From Eutreptiella sp. 'Long Island Sound 2002' (lineage: Eukaryota > Euglenozoa > Euglenophyceae > Eutreptiales > Eutreptiaceae), in assembly GCA_964036045.1 (NCBI GenBank), contig OZ038384.1, positions 21,753,000 to 21,816,999 on the forward strand: DNA of 64,000 bases, written 5' to 3'. Below are positions 21,546-34,244 of the stretch, piece by piece. A program made the position numbers and the translations under genes. Under the pieces are notes generated by a model, which did not search any database, was not told the DNA's origin, and saw nothing but the letters and a program-made list of their open reading frames with translations. The stretch's first letter is position 1; each line of letters starts with the position of its first letter.

Positions 21546-22136
21546 CCGCACACACGTGCACAGGTAGGGCGCCTGAGGGACAGGGGAGAACCAACACCCC
21601 ATGGGTCGGGCGCACTGGGGCGACCCAGCCGACCCACTGGGCCAGCAGCAGGGGCGGTACCCCAAGGCCGCTGGTCCGAGCCCGGCCAGGCTGCATCGGA
21701 GACCATGGCAAATGTCACCCGGAGCCATGGAAGCAACCGTTGACAGGCAAGCCGGTACAAAGTCCAGGAGGGGGTCGCCTGCCAAGCAGAGAGGCACCGC
21801 AACTCAAGCCACAAGGGTGAGGCGGTCGTACCGTAGACTAGCGGGAGCAATACCCCTTGTGGTGAGAGATACTCCACACGGCTGGGCAGCCCCCAGAGCT
21901 GCCGCCCAAAGGAGGGGGCATGTGGCCCTACCCATGGACACATGTGGGGACACCCTGCCTGCCGGGACACATGAACCGGGTGGCCGCGACAATGCCTTCC
22001 CAAGCACATGGGGGAGCGGCTTAAGAGGCGCCTGACATAGGGCAGTGAGAGGGACAGGACGTCCCCTTGGTAAGACCTTCTTCGTGCATTGTCGAAGGAG
22101 GCATCCCGAGCTCCCGAAGATACCTACCTACCTACC
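21546..22136. other. satellite flank, unassigned
   Basis: T content returns to normal here and no tandem period or coding signal is visible. A TACC microsatellite (22120-22136) ends the segment. Confidence 0.5.
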
Positions 22137-22479
22137 TTCATGGAGATCATCCGGTTGGGCTCTCCCAGGTCCCTCCGGTAATGTTCCGGTTGCTCGGGAT
22201 GCGGACGCCATGATGAGTGAAGCGGATGCCACAGCGGCCAAGGTGTGCAAGTGTGTGGATGGTGAGTATGAGGGGAGGGCCAAGTACTTCAAGGAAGGCA
22301 AGATCCACAAGTAATCCCTGAAGGACACCGTTTGGGTGGAGCACCATCAGAAGGACGTGCTAACCTGACATCGTTAACAATCGTGGTATATCCCAGGGGT
22401 CATCGTGCGCAAGATCAGGCAAGACGTGTATGCCGTCCAGGTGGGAGACAACAAAATCCTGGATCGCGACCATACACAA
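22137..22479 (+). repeat. 343-bp direct repeat, right copy (integrase C-terminal fragment)
   Basis: This is the partner of 16033-16375. This copy is continuous with the chromodomain relic at 22480-22803, so it keeps the ancestral arrangement of integrase tail followed by chromodomain. Stops and frame changes show decay. Confidence 0.85.
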
Positions 22480-22803
22480 CTCTGACCACGGGCGTCAGTT
22501 CGCAGCGGGCGGGGGGTGACGTTTGAGTTCACGGCAGGAGACCTAGACTGCGACGATGACGGTGAGGAGGACAACTACACCGCGGAGCGAATCCTAACGG
22601 ACAAGCCGGACCCCGCAACGCCGGGGGGGAGGCTATACAAGGTTCGTTCGAAAGGATTTGCCACTTCGCGAGACTCGTGGGATCCTCCGATCAGTTTTGT
22701 GCCGAGGTATACCACGGTGTGGCTGGACTATCTCAAGAAAAAGGGCATTAGTCTAGATGTCAAGGATGTCTTGGTGCATTTGATCATGCACCAACGGGAT
22801 TGA
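22480..22803 (+). pseudogene. chromodomain relic of a chromovirus Pol
   Basis: An open stretch from 22516 encodes an acidic linker followed by EEDNYTAERILTDKPD, LYKVRSKGF, a Trp-Asp-Pro-Pro motif, FVPRYTTVWLDYLKKK and a stop at 22801-22803. It aligns with the element B chromodomain end (QDNYTVEKI, EFKVRWRGY, WEPVSLFVPR, MDYIRKRK). In functional elements this domain would bind chromatin marks and guide integration. Upstream integrase sequence is fragmentary and no RT is present nearby. Confidence 0.75.
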
Positions 22804-25800
22804 GTGCCTCTCCCTTCACCCTTGACACGATTGTTTTTTTTTGCTTAATTTGCCGCAGGGATGCACATACCATGGCTCAATACCTCCCAAGTACCCCCCA
22901 TCCCAATTTCCTTGACATGAGACGGGCATATGGAACCAAGATCAGTCTTGGATTGTGTTCATATTTTTTTGGGTACACAATCAGTCGCCGCTTGCTCAGG
23001 AGATTCCTACGGATCACGAATTGTCAAGACCCGCTCATCTTCGCTATTTTTGTTTTGGTGGAGCCTTTGGTAAGTGCATTGGCGGGAGCGACACCCCCGC
23101 TATATGGGATTGTTCGTGGATTTCTGGGTTGGAATTCTAGGGTCTACAGGGTTATATGAAGTTGATGTTTATTTGTTTTGATATCCTCACCCACTTTGCT
23201 TTGTTGCTTTGTTTTCGCTATTTTTTTCACCGATTGCATCTCTTTGGAGGTTGCCGGACGGAATGGGGACCATCAGTTGTGCTAAATCCCTCCCCTACTA
23301 CTTCTGTTTTTAGCGCACCACGTTCGATTTTTAGAACACTTGCGCTATTGTTAACAGCAAAATTTCTATTTTTAGAATTCCACCATACCGGCCCTGTTCC
23401 GCGTTTCGTTCGAATCCACAGCGTCCGAGTAGCTGTTGCTGTTGCATTGGTGAGGTCGCTTTCCCTCCAGTGTCCCTCACTTTGGAGATCTCAACTTTTC
23501 GCCTGCGCTATTTTTAGTAACAAATGTTACTTTTTTTAGTAGAAAGTTGTTATCTCCTTTCTCCGCATTTTGGGAACCTTGGGACCATCCGACCGGATCC
23601 ACGACCATTTTCTCGCGAGCTGGTCGCAATGGCGACGTCCGTAGGAGCTCATGTTGCACCTGGAGTCCAATGACTCCCAAAATTGTTGCAAAAAAATTTT
23701 TGGAAAAAACTTTTTTCTGAAAGAAAAAAAATTTTATCCCTGCATTGTTTGTGTCCACACTTGTCATGGTGCATGATGACCCCCCCCCAAACGCCAACGT
23801 CTCCCGTAGGTGGTCCATTTCCCCTCTGTCTCTTGGTTGGAGTGCGGGTCATATGAGGGATTCATGCTGTGCATGTCAAGCTTCATATATCTGTTTGTGG
23901 TCTTTTTATGTAGACCGCTCGACGACGTTGCTTTTATCTATCTTTGAGCTGCTCGGCCTATGCTTTTAGGTTTAATGGTGACAGGAGGGAGTTCATTCTT
24001 TTGAATTCTTCCCCCCGCCGATTACTTGGGTGGGTGGCCACGGTGTATGTGGTACCCTTCCACAATGAGGAGGGCGCCAAGGGAACAACCGGGATCCTCC
24101 CGTCCTCTTTTGTCTTTCCGAGCAGGTGACAATGCTCTCGGAAGGGGGGTGAAGCCGGTTCGGATCCCAATTGACTGCAGTGTTCTATTTTTGAGTGATT
24201 TCCGCGATTTCAGCAATTTTGGATACAGTTTGAGGAGAATTCCGAAACTATATTATTTATAAACCACGGGATGGAGGATTTAACATTTATTGTTCGGACC
24301 AGGCCTGCTGTGTGTGCGCGCGCCCTTGTCGTGTTCTCGTTGGCGTGCGCGTGCTCTGTGTTCCTCAATGCGGGCCGATCGTCTGAAAATTCTTCCCAGC
24401 GAGTGCCAAGAGTGTTAGTTCTATCCTGTTACGGACACGGAAGCAAATTGGAAGCTAGGGCGACTCCAGTGGAAGATAGAAGACCCGAGCTATTGATGTT
24501 GCTAAACCCTGGTGTGGTGCCTCCGCCGACAATACCGGCTGTCGCCCTTTGGTGCATCACTGCACTTGAGAGGAGAATGGTACATGTTAATGGGCGCATC
24601 TGCTTTGGCAGTGCCACGCCTACGTGTATATGGGATCACGAGTCCCTGGAAGCTGGAGGAGTCCTATTGGAAGTGAAGTGGAAGTGGATGTGGCTGAGGT
24701 AGGCGCACCGGAGGGGAAGAAAGTACGTCGGTCGTTGCTCTGCAATGCAAAGCAAATTCTCAATCTATGCTTTATCACTTGTTTGCTTTGCATGTGTCAT
24801 GACAACTTGATCTCCCATGGAATCAAAGAGGGTCAATCATTGGTGATTGTGTGTGTTGAACAAGTGGTGTGCACGTGCAATGGGTGAACATGCTAAAGGT
24901 GGAGAATTGAACCTATGCCCTGGTTGTTAACCTCTCATTTGCTGTCTTACTCCGGTGACCTTTGGTGAATTCATCGGTCGAACACGGTTGGTGATCCACT
25001 ATCCGTCCTTTGTCAATTTGCAGTATGGCATGAGGATAGCTCATTTGATTTGGCAATTGGGTGTAGGGATAATCCTCAATCTATGTCGGTGATTCTCACT
25101 TCAAGTGCATGCATGCCTTCATGGGTCATGGCTAGGCGAAAGTCTCTCTCCATATGCACGCTCCCATGGGTCATGGCTAGGCTATGAACTCGGGATTCGG
25201 TTTCCGTGAGGTCAGGTTCTCCCTCCTGGCCATGGATTGGTTAGGGTATCTCTCCTGGGCCATGGATTGGTTAGGCTCTCTCTCCTGGGCATGGATTGGT
25301 GAGGGTCTTTCTCTCAGGGAATTGTTTGGGGCGGGACCATCTCTCTCGAGGCCTGGATTGGGGCGGGACTATCTCTCTTGGAGGCGGGACAATCTCTCTT
25401 TGGGATAGGACAATCTCAACATGTGTCGAATGTGCTCTCATTGAACCCGGGATATCTCTCAATGTGCACTCTCTCTGCGGGCCGGGTCTAGGTCTCTTCA
25501 TGTGACCCGGGGCATCTTCTTACCCAAGCACTCTTGCCCAATCTCTCTCCAAGTAGCATGCATTGAATTGGTTCGGTGTCACACGAACACGCATTTAGGC
25601 AATATTGGTTTCACATGTCCATGTGTGGATGGTTTCTAATGCACATGACGATTGTGGTTCCCTATGCCATCGGGTCCCAAGCTATTGGACACCAAGTGAT
25701 GGGGCCGAGTGGCATGTCCAAGGGTGTGAGGGCATGAGACATATGTCATGTGTTGGCTTTACATTTTGTTCGGGCCTTTGGTTCGCAATAATCTACAAAC

Positions 25801-26330
25801 AGGAGCCGAGCAATTGGTATGCAGCATACATTAAACAGGTGAGGTTTGGTGGGCCGGCCCTCCTTGATGTCTTGTTCGCGAGCAGCAAGTAAACCCGCAA
25901 AGTCTATTCACTTGCTGGCCATTGTGTATGTTATTGCTAAGTGATAGGCACCCGGCGTCCGGCGTGAAATACCGAGGCATTGCCAGCATGATGATATATG
26001 GACTGTGTCACACATGCCAGATGTCAGGTATTGCCATGAGGTCACTCTCCTGACTCATATTTGGTGATCCTCATTGCAAGCTCTTTACTTGGGATCATTG
26101 GTGATTCATGAGTGTGGACAAGTCATTTTTGTGGCCATGCCGTACTTTGTGTTCATGGAGGCCATGATGTCACACTTGATCCACGGTGGGACATTCCTCA
26201 TATTTGGAGCTCATGTTGCTCAATTCCATTTTTGCCGTCTTGCAGGCAAGGATGAGGACGGGCCATGTGGGCCACGCTTATGTTGAATCTGATATAGCCA
26301 TGGGGTCGTGTATCATTTCTTTGTGTTCCG
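22804..26330. other. unassigned AT-richer sequence
   Basis: No gene is supported. Short open frames (22800-23159, 23156-23539, 24271-24702 plus) lack domains. Around 23480-23760 there are T and A homopolymer runs. From about 25220 to 25450 a short motif of the type CTCTCCTGGGCCATGGATTGG recurs imperfectly, giving local internal repeats. GACACCCCCGCTATATGGGA at 23090-23109 resembles a word in the 3' region of element C (63670-63689). Confidence 0.5.
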
Positions 26331-26334
26331 CCAT
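26331..26334. other. target site duplication of element B (left copy, CCAT)
   Basis: CCAT abuts the left LTR and is repeated at 43862-43865, directly after the right LTR. Confidence 0.75.
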
Positions 26335-29300
26335 TGACGCGTTCCCGTGGGGGGCCTGGCCACGGGACGCTGCGGCGGACACGCGCAAGCAAGCAGGCAG
26401 GCAAAGCACTGCACTCACAGGGGCATCCTCATGCTCGTGTCATGTGACAAAGCGTTTCAGGATCCTTGCCACTCTGAAACAAGGGAACAAAAGTATGTAC
26501 AGCAACACATCAGGATATGTACACATGGGGTTAAGACTGGACTGCGGTAAGGGCATCACAGGACAATAGACACTCAGTCCCAACTCATATCCCAATCTCA
26601 GGTCCGTCCCTCTCAGTGCCTGGCAGGGGAGGGGGCTGAAACACAACCCATGCCCTACTCAGTCCGGACCCTTAAACCCTGCCATTAGGGGAGGGTGTCC
26701 CGCCCAGCCACAGACGAGTTCCTGGGAACCAAGAGCCTCCAAGGCCGACCAACAGTGGCAGGTCCCAACTTCCCTCTAAGCCGGAGATAGGGCCCCGCCA
26801 TTATCCCCTAGGAGTTGGTAGCTGAAAATGGGCCGTTTCAGCCCAAACTGATGTTAGCTCGAAAAACTCCACAATTGACCCCTTGTGTGGACACGCCAGA
26901 GGTAGGGATGAGGCAACTGACCCTATGCCATTTGAGTGCGAGCTTCCTGGAGCCCTCAGGCAACCTGGTTCCCTCTGAGCTCCCGGCATCAGGGCACCAC
27001 GGGTTCGGCAAGTGGGGTCATGATGCGAAAATCACCAAAATTGGCGTCCCTCCCACGCGTGAGTCGCCCGGCCAGGGCAAGGCCAATGGCTCACAGGATA
27101 GGAGGCAGGACCTAGGACCCATATCTGAGTGCACGACTTGCAATTAGGCCCGGACTTTTCATGGGCAGAGGGATATGGGGCCGCTAATTGACCACACGGG
27201 GGGCTGAAATTGGGGTCCCAAAAGGGGGTCATTTTAGCTGCTCAAAATGAGCCAAAGTCCGGGGTACCCCCAATGGTATATCTCCACGCCGGCTTAGAGA
27301 TCAGATCTGCCATTCCACACGCAATCCACCGGGAGTCCAACAGAGACTGCCGTGCTCTTGGCCCTCGAAGATCTCCATGCCACTCGGCGTGGTGACAATC
27401 CAAATTGGGTCCACAATTGCCAAAATGGCAAAATCGGTCGTCTCGGTCGACCGTCCAGGGTAGGAAACCTTGGCGATATTGACGCGCCAAGCCTTGATTC
27501 ACAACCCTTGATATCCCCTTTGGTCCCATGCCCTGGGTTATGGCTTGCTGTCACACTGGCTGCTTGCTGTTCATGGAGGGGATGAACCTGCGGACATGGC
27601 GGAAAGCAGCATGCGGTGCAAAGGAGGAGATCATGGATCGCACCAAAAATTGAATAACTCCGGATGAGCGTGAGGAGCAAATACGAAACTCACTGGCCTT
27701 CAACCCTTCGTCATGTGCTACAATATTCCCCACTTCTTCCTGGGTAGATCCCGTGCGCCACCGAGGAATGGTAGTTCCAATATGGCATACAATGGCAAAA
27801 ACAGCGAAATTTCGCCAAAATGGTCCGCACTCATGATTCCATATCTCCATGGCCACGGCGAGGATCCTTTCAACCAAAGATGCTAAAGACACATGGGACT
27901 CAGGTCCCAATATATGCCACTTGCCAACCCTCATGGTCGCCTCTAGCTATTTTCCCCATTGGAGGGAAAATGACACACAAATGGGGCAGAATGGCAACAT
28001 ACCCCAAATTGGGTGACTCACAACTCTCCCTGCGAGAGGAGGGGCGACATGGGGAAACACCCCATTTGATGCGAGTTTATGTGCCCTCTCCGAATTGCCC
28101 TTACCCTTGGTCAAGTGGCGCACGCAACCTCGGGGGCGAAATCAGGGAGAGAAGAGGTTTGTGGCCATTCTGGGCAAAACGGCCAAAATTCACCCAAAAG
28201 TGGTCCCTCGAAAAGTCGTATCTCCGTATCACAAGAGAAAGGAGCCTCGGGCTTTTGCATGGATGCAAACCGAAGCTTTGCTTCCCTTTTGCAACAGGGG
28301 TTGAGGTTCAAAGCATAGTGGAACATTTTCAACACCTCAATCCTTGAAGCACACTATTTACGGGAAAAAGTGCATATATCGGCGATATTGGCATGAACAT
28401 ATCTTTGGGACCTCGAGGAGCAAAAGTATGAGTAAACATTCTTGGAGTAGGCCCATAGTAAGTGCCTTCAAATATGCCCACTATGGTTAGATTGTCTTCG
28501 CCCACTCGTGTCACTAGTGCTTGCATATGAGCGCGTGTGCAAAGAGGCAGTATGGCACGCGTGCTCACAAGGCGAAATTGTATAAAATAGAAGACAAGGT
28601 TGTAAAAATCAACCAAGCCATCCACGATGTCCTTCCTGGTCTCTACTTTACATATTGCATTTGGTTCGAGGCTCAACTCCCCTTAGGCTTCGATGACGAG
28701 CCTCGGGGGTTTGGCGATTTTGGCCTAATTTTCGACTAAAACTTGCCCTCTTTCGAAAATGGAGTTTTGGTACGCATTGAATTGCGTGGAGCCATCCTGG
28801 AGTTGGCTCGAAAAACGAAAATGCCCTAGGGTTTTTGGTCTTGTGAGCATTGTGTTCGGTTATTAACATTCATGCTCACAAGGCCACAAAGTTAGCATTT
28901 GCGCACGCACACGACCTGGGTTTGTGAAACCCATGGGCCGCCTAAAACATCCCTATTGCCCGCTTCCCTATACAAAGTAATATGCCCACGTGAAAGGGGC
29001 ATGGATGAAAGGCATAGGGGGGGAATGTAGGGTTCCGTCCGAACTCATGGTACTTGAGAACCATGAGTTCGAGCAATTGACGGAAAAGCTTGCACGCTGA
29101 TTTTCTCTCAGACGCAACGGCAAAAAATTCTGGTGAACACACCAGATGAAAGTACAAGAAAAGTCCTCTAGATCCAGCCCTTAAGTTCTCTTAGAACCTC
29201 AAAGGTACTCGAGAAAAATCCCTCACAAAGCTCGCCACGGGGAAGCGAGGAAAGCGCGCGAACAGGCGACAACAGGCGGCGATTTCACAACAATTAAAAA

Positions 29301-29524
29301 TCGCGGTAGAAATCGGGTATTTCACCGATTTCCAACTGAAAATCGACCAAGAAAATAAAATTATGGTAATTCTACATCGGTTTATTGGGTAGAAATCGGG
29401 TTCCAGATTTCACGGATTAGAGAACAGCAATATCCCGCTGACAGCCGGTGTCAGCGGCTTCCGCACGGGTGTGACGGCTCACAGGCCTCTGGGCCATGGG
29501 CCATAGGTTCTGGGTACCGCTTCA
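26335..29524 (-). repeat. 3' LTR of element B (3190 bp)
   Basis: It matches 40653-43861 over its length with scattered substitutions and small indels. In element sense it starts TGAAGCGG and ends CGCGTCA. It contains only short incidental open frames. LTRs above 3 kb are at the long end for Ty3/gypsy elements. Confidence 0.92.
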
Positions 29525-29533
29525 CCCCCCTCC
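29525..29533 (-). other. polypurine tract of element B
   Basis: On the minus strand GGAGGGGGG directly precedes the LTR start TGAAGC. Confidence 0.85.
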
Positions 29534-31000
29534 GTAGAGCAAACCCTGGCAGGGGCTCGATAACACCCAAGCATGGCAGCGGGTACCCAGGACCATTCCC
29601 TGAAGAGGGGGGGGGGTGTCACATCCTCACTTCAGGCCGAATTTGCGGGTTAGGTTGCCCATTACAATCCCACGGTAAGACAGGTATGATGCTGTAGGTG
29701 CCTGTAACTGCAAGTATGGTATTGAGTATCAAATTCCGGGTCCTGGCGGCGATTGTCGGCAATCAAAGGACCCGTTAACCCATACCAGGCGCACCGGGTG
29801 CAGGCTGCGACGGTCACTACCACAGTGGCAGTGGCATACACAGCCAACATAGGCGTCACACAACGACCGAGGTGGTCCCACAGGTCGAAAGCGACCACAA
29901 AGATCCATCAGGCTACCCCAGGCTTCCCAAGGCCGCAGGCCCGGGGAGAGTCCCCACGGGTCCTTCCTTGGGCGCACCATGTCCATATCCACGACGCGAG
30001 TCCAGAGTGGTAAAGCCGAACGAGCTCCTCCATAAGGGATCGGGCATCAAGGCCGTCTTTTCCCTAGCCCCATTACCACGAAGGCCATGCATGAGGGAGT
30101 CCTCATGCAGTCTGGGCGGAGGCATGGACTCCTCAAACCACCAGTTTCCCAGGCAGACTGACCGAGGTCAGGACACCGGAGGTCGCCACCCAACTGCAAG
30201 TGCGTCTGTGAGTCGGTAGGCTCACACTGGGACTGACAGTGGCGGACCGCTGGGAGTGTAGTCAGGCAACTGGGCTTCCCGCCTGGCGCCATCAGGATCT
30301 CAGCACATCACAGCCACTAGGGCACACGGTATCACCGGCACTTAAACAGAAGAATCTGTACTTAGGTACTGGTCCAGGCTGGACCTTATGTAAGAGCATG
30401 TACACGGCGACTCAGGGCGCCTTCGTATTCCGATTCGCATCCCCTCGTGGGGGGAAAAACAGTCCATATTTCGGTGATGGGCTGATAATACGCAACATAC
30501 AGATGCACATATAAGCAATAAACGGGGTAAATAGGCGTGTAAACACACTCTGGATAGAGCGCCAAACCACGCCCCGGTCAGGATAAGGAATATGCAGGAG
30601 GGTGGACAGAAAGACGCCTGAGTTTAGGCCATATATGGTCTGCAGACACACGTAGACTGGTCTGGATCCCGCAAGTGCCATGGGACCAGACCACACACCC
30701 AGAAGTTGCAATGCCGATGACAGCGGCATCCGTTGCGCAACGTCGTACAAGCTTCAAGGCCCTAAGAGCTCAGGAAATGTCAACGTCAGTCGCCCTCTCT
30801 GGTTTCCCAAGGATTCAGCAGGCGGGGAGTGACGAATAGGAGTGGAAGAGAGGGGCCATCCTCCCCTGGATTCAGCAGGGGGGGGTATATGGCCACTCTG
30901 ATGGCGGGTCACGGAAGATGGAAGAGAGCAAGCAAGTGAGGGACGATCCGTCGACCTAACAAGCACTCAAAATGCATCAGGGGAGAGCTCAGGGCAGTGA
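29534..31000 (-). other. 3' non-coding region of element B
   Basis: About 1.5 kb lies between the Pol stop and the polypurine tract. A run of about ten G occurs near 29606. No convincing open frame is present. Confidence 0.6.
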
Positions 31001-34000
31001 TCAGGTGCCCTTGGCTGCAATCGCCCGGGTGAGTGCTGCCAAGTCCGAGACATGGATCTTGGTTTTGCGCTTGCGGATATAGTCCATAAAGAGGGTGTTC
31101 ATCCGCGGCACGAACAAGGAGACGGGTTCCCAGGTGTCGTGGGACGGCCCATAGCCTCGCCAACGAACCTTGAACTCCAGGCCTCCGGGTGCCGAGGCGT
31201 TCGGACGCTGGGCCGGGATCTTCTCGACGGTATAGTTGTCCTGCTCAGCATAGTCGTCGTCCGAATCAGCCTCATGTGCGGCGTAGTCGAGGGACACATG
31301 TTGCCCACGGAGGTCGGGTTCCCGCACACGGAGTTGACTCTCGTGGCGCTCCCAGAACTGTCGGTGACCCACCTTGATGCTACAGGTGTCCTCACCAATC
31401 GTGCGGACCACCTCTCCGGGTTTGAGCAGGTTTTGGTGCGGTGGGTGCCCATAGGGCGGGGTCTGATCACCCACACCGGGTCTCCCACCCTGACTGCTTG
31501 CGCTGTCGAGCTCGGGGCGGACTTCCGACGCTCAGCATGCTCCTTCCCGAGCTGCTGGCGGATGTTTCGCGCCGTTGCCTCTTGCCGCGCGAAGAATTCC
31601 TTGGCGTTCATGGCCATACCATCACCAGACAAGGGAAGTCCCCGACCAAGGGGGTCCCTGCCGAACAAAATCTGGTGAGGGGACAAGCCACCCGGAGTTG
31701 GGGTGTCATGATGGGCCTTCAGAGCGGGCCACATCTCCTCAAACCAAATCCGACGTGGATTGATGATGTGAATCTTGCGAAGCTTCTTGAACAGCTGCCT
31801 TCCAGCCACTTCAGCCCGGCCATTGCACCGGCTGAGATAGGCGACGCTCTTGGCATGACGTATTCCCATGAGGGAACACATGGCCTTGAACCAGCCAGCA
31901 GTAAACCGGGGCCCTCGGTCACTGCAAATGGTGCGGGGGATGTCAAAGACGGTCAGCCAATGACGAATCATCATGACTGCCACTTCCTTGGCAAGCAACC
32001 CCCTTTTGCGTGCCGGAACGGCTACTACGTAGCCGCTGTGGCGATCCACACAAAGGACCACACAGTCAAAGGTCTCCTTGCCTATGTGAACTTCAGGCAT
32101 GGAGAAGACGTCCATGACCACGCTCTCCATGGGCTGGTCAGGCACCGGAGTCCAATTGGCTTCACCCTTAACGTTCCGGTTGTCGCAATTGCAGGCCTGA
32201 CAGACCGAGCAACCCTTTCTGACCTTCTTGATAGCGCTGTAGAGACTGATCTGGTCGATTTCGAACCAGCGCTGCATATCCAGGGCTTGCTTCTTGACCC
32301 CTGGGTGCATCATGTGGTGGTGCCAAGCCTCACATAGCTCGAGCACTCGGGACTCTGGGACCAGCAGCTTACCATTCCGGTAGAGCTTGCCATCCTCCTC
32401 AGTCAGCCCCTTTGGCCACTTCTGCCCGTCATCAGGGTCGGTCACAGCCCTATACTCAGCCTCAAAGGCCTCAGACTTAGCGTAGTCGTCGGTCCAGTCG
32501 TCCTGGAGGCAAGATTCAGGGAACAGGTGCTTGTCGGACTCAGCTCCCTCAGGGGCGAGTACTCTGACCGCTCTGCCCATCCTCGTTCCGAGGGGGGCAT
32601 CCGCAGCCATGACGACGAAGCATTTAACACCCTCCTCCTCCATCAGGCGCTCCATTTCTACGACCCTCTTGGCCTCAGCGGTCTCAGCCTCATCGCCATG
32701 GGCGGAGACATCCGTCATGCCCTTGCTGGCGGGATAGGCCCACCTACTGAGACAGTCCGCCACGGTGTTGTCCTTGCCAGGAACATACACAACCGTGAGG
32801 TCGAACTTGGCCGAGGTCTCATGCCATCTTGCCCGTCGGGAGGCGGGACCAGAGGGGGTGTCCACGTGCTCTTTGTGCCACGACTGCAGACTCTGATGGT
32901 CGGTGCAGACGGTGACGGGATGGAGGGCTATGTACCCAGCCCATTTCCTGAGAGCCATGACGATGGCATACGCCTCCTTTTCTCGGGGCGTCCACGTCCG
33001 TCTCTGGCCTTCCGCCAGGACTCGGCTCCAGAAGGCCACTGGCACGTGCCTCCCATCGTCAAGCACTTGTTCCAACACAGCGCCAACGGCGTAGTCAGAA
33101 GCGTCGGTGCGCAGGACGAACCCTCGGTCAGGATCCACGAGGTGCAGACCCACTGCGGATAGCAGCGCCTGCTTCATCCCCTCAAGGGCACGGTCGGACG
33201 CTTCATTCCAGACCAGAGCCTTCTTGGACCCCTTCTTGATCTCCTCTCGGTAGCCCTTGAGCATGGTCGTCATGGGGGCTGCATACTCGGCATACATCTT
33301 GATATACCCCGGGTAGTAGTTGCAGAACCCCAAGTACGCCCGTAGCTCAATGACAGTTTTGGGCTTTTCCCAGTGCTCAATCGCAGCAACCTTGCCAGGT
33401 ATGGGCTTCCGCTGCCCGTTCCCAACTGGGTGGCCAGCGAAGACCACCTCGCTTACCGCAATGGTGGCCTTGTCACTGCTGCCCGTGAGTTTGTGCCGAA
33501 CCAGAAGGTCCAGCACTCGGGTGACGTCCCTCTCATGTGCCTCCAGGAGCTCCTCATAGCTCATACTGGGGTCCCTGGACGCGATGATCACGTCGTCCAC
33601 AAAGGGGTCCGCACAGTCACGCACCGGCTCAAGCAGGTTCTCCAGCATCCGCTGAAAAGCCGCATTGCTGTTGGTAACGCCCATGGGCATCACCTTCCAC
33701 TGGAGAGCTCCAAGTGGGGTGCTCATGGCTGTGCAGGCACGGGACTCCTCGGCGAGAGGCATCTGATGATAACCATGTTTCAGGTCAATCACCGTGAGGA
33801 TCCTCTGCCGGTGTTGTTTTTGCAGCATGTCCTCAATGAGGGGCAGCGTATAGCTGTCATGCTGCGTTTGGGCGTTTAGGCCGCCGTAGTCGACCACGAG
33901 CCGCCACTCTCCGGCCACCTTCTTGGGGACGACAAAGCACGGGGAAGCCCACTCGGAGTGGCACGGCTCAAGCCAGCCTCTCTCGATGAAATCACGGAGG

Positions 34001-34239
34001 ATCTTCTCCATGGCCTCCTTCCTCTCGCCCCTCAGGGCGAACTCCCGGTGTCGATACACACAGGGGTCCGGCTTCAGTCGTATCTTGGCCTCGCCATACG
34101 GTCCACGCAGCGCCGGGGGAAACACAGGTTTTCCGCTGAAGAAGGTATCACCATACTTCTGCTTCAGCCTGGCCCTCAATGCCTGGATCTTGGGGCACTC
34201 ATCGGACTCCGCCTTGGCTTTTCCAGGCACCTGGAGCAC
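31001..34239 (-). CDS. pol: Pol of element B: RT, RNase H, integrase, chromodomain (one frameshift)
   Basis: A frame of 1046 residues (34239-31099) holds RT (about 50-290, active site FVDD at 213-216), RNase H (about 375-500: Asp379, Glu421, Asp447, Asp495) and integrase, with zinc-module His641/His645, Cys677/Cys680 and core Asp710, Asp774, Glu810 (35 residues between the last two). Near 31460, after a GDPVWV motif, the sense frame changes and continues in 31474-31001 with the integrase tail and a chromodomain (31102-31243; QDNYTVEKI, FKVRWRGY, WEPVS). The first listed codon is GTG. The frame is -1 relative to the upstream protease frame, suggesting expression by frameshift or a small indel. 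No premature stop lies inside RT-integrase. Confidence 0.9.
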
Positions 34240-34244
34240 TGAGC

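Noticed and set aside
17184-21797. A 1537-codon minus-strand open frame and several others above 450 codons over the satellite block
   Set aside because: The plus strand nearly lacks T and the minus strand nearly lacks A, so stop codons are absent in all frames. The 65-bp unit rotates through the three frames, and no domain or conserved peptide is visible.
22800-23539. Hydrophobic open frames downstream of the chromodomain relic
   Set aside because: They follow T-rich non-coding sequence, which yields Phe/Leu-rich peptides by composition. No membrane-protein family is recognisable.
24271-24702. Plus-strand 143-codon open frame as a host gene
   Set aside because: No recognisable domain, composition typical of random open sequence, and overlapping minus-strand frame; no supporting signal.
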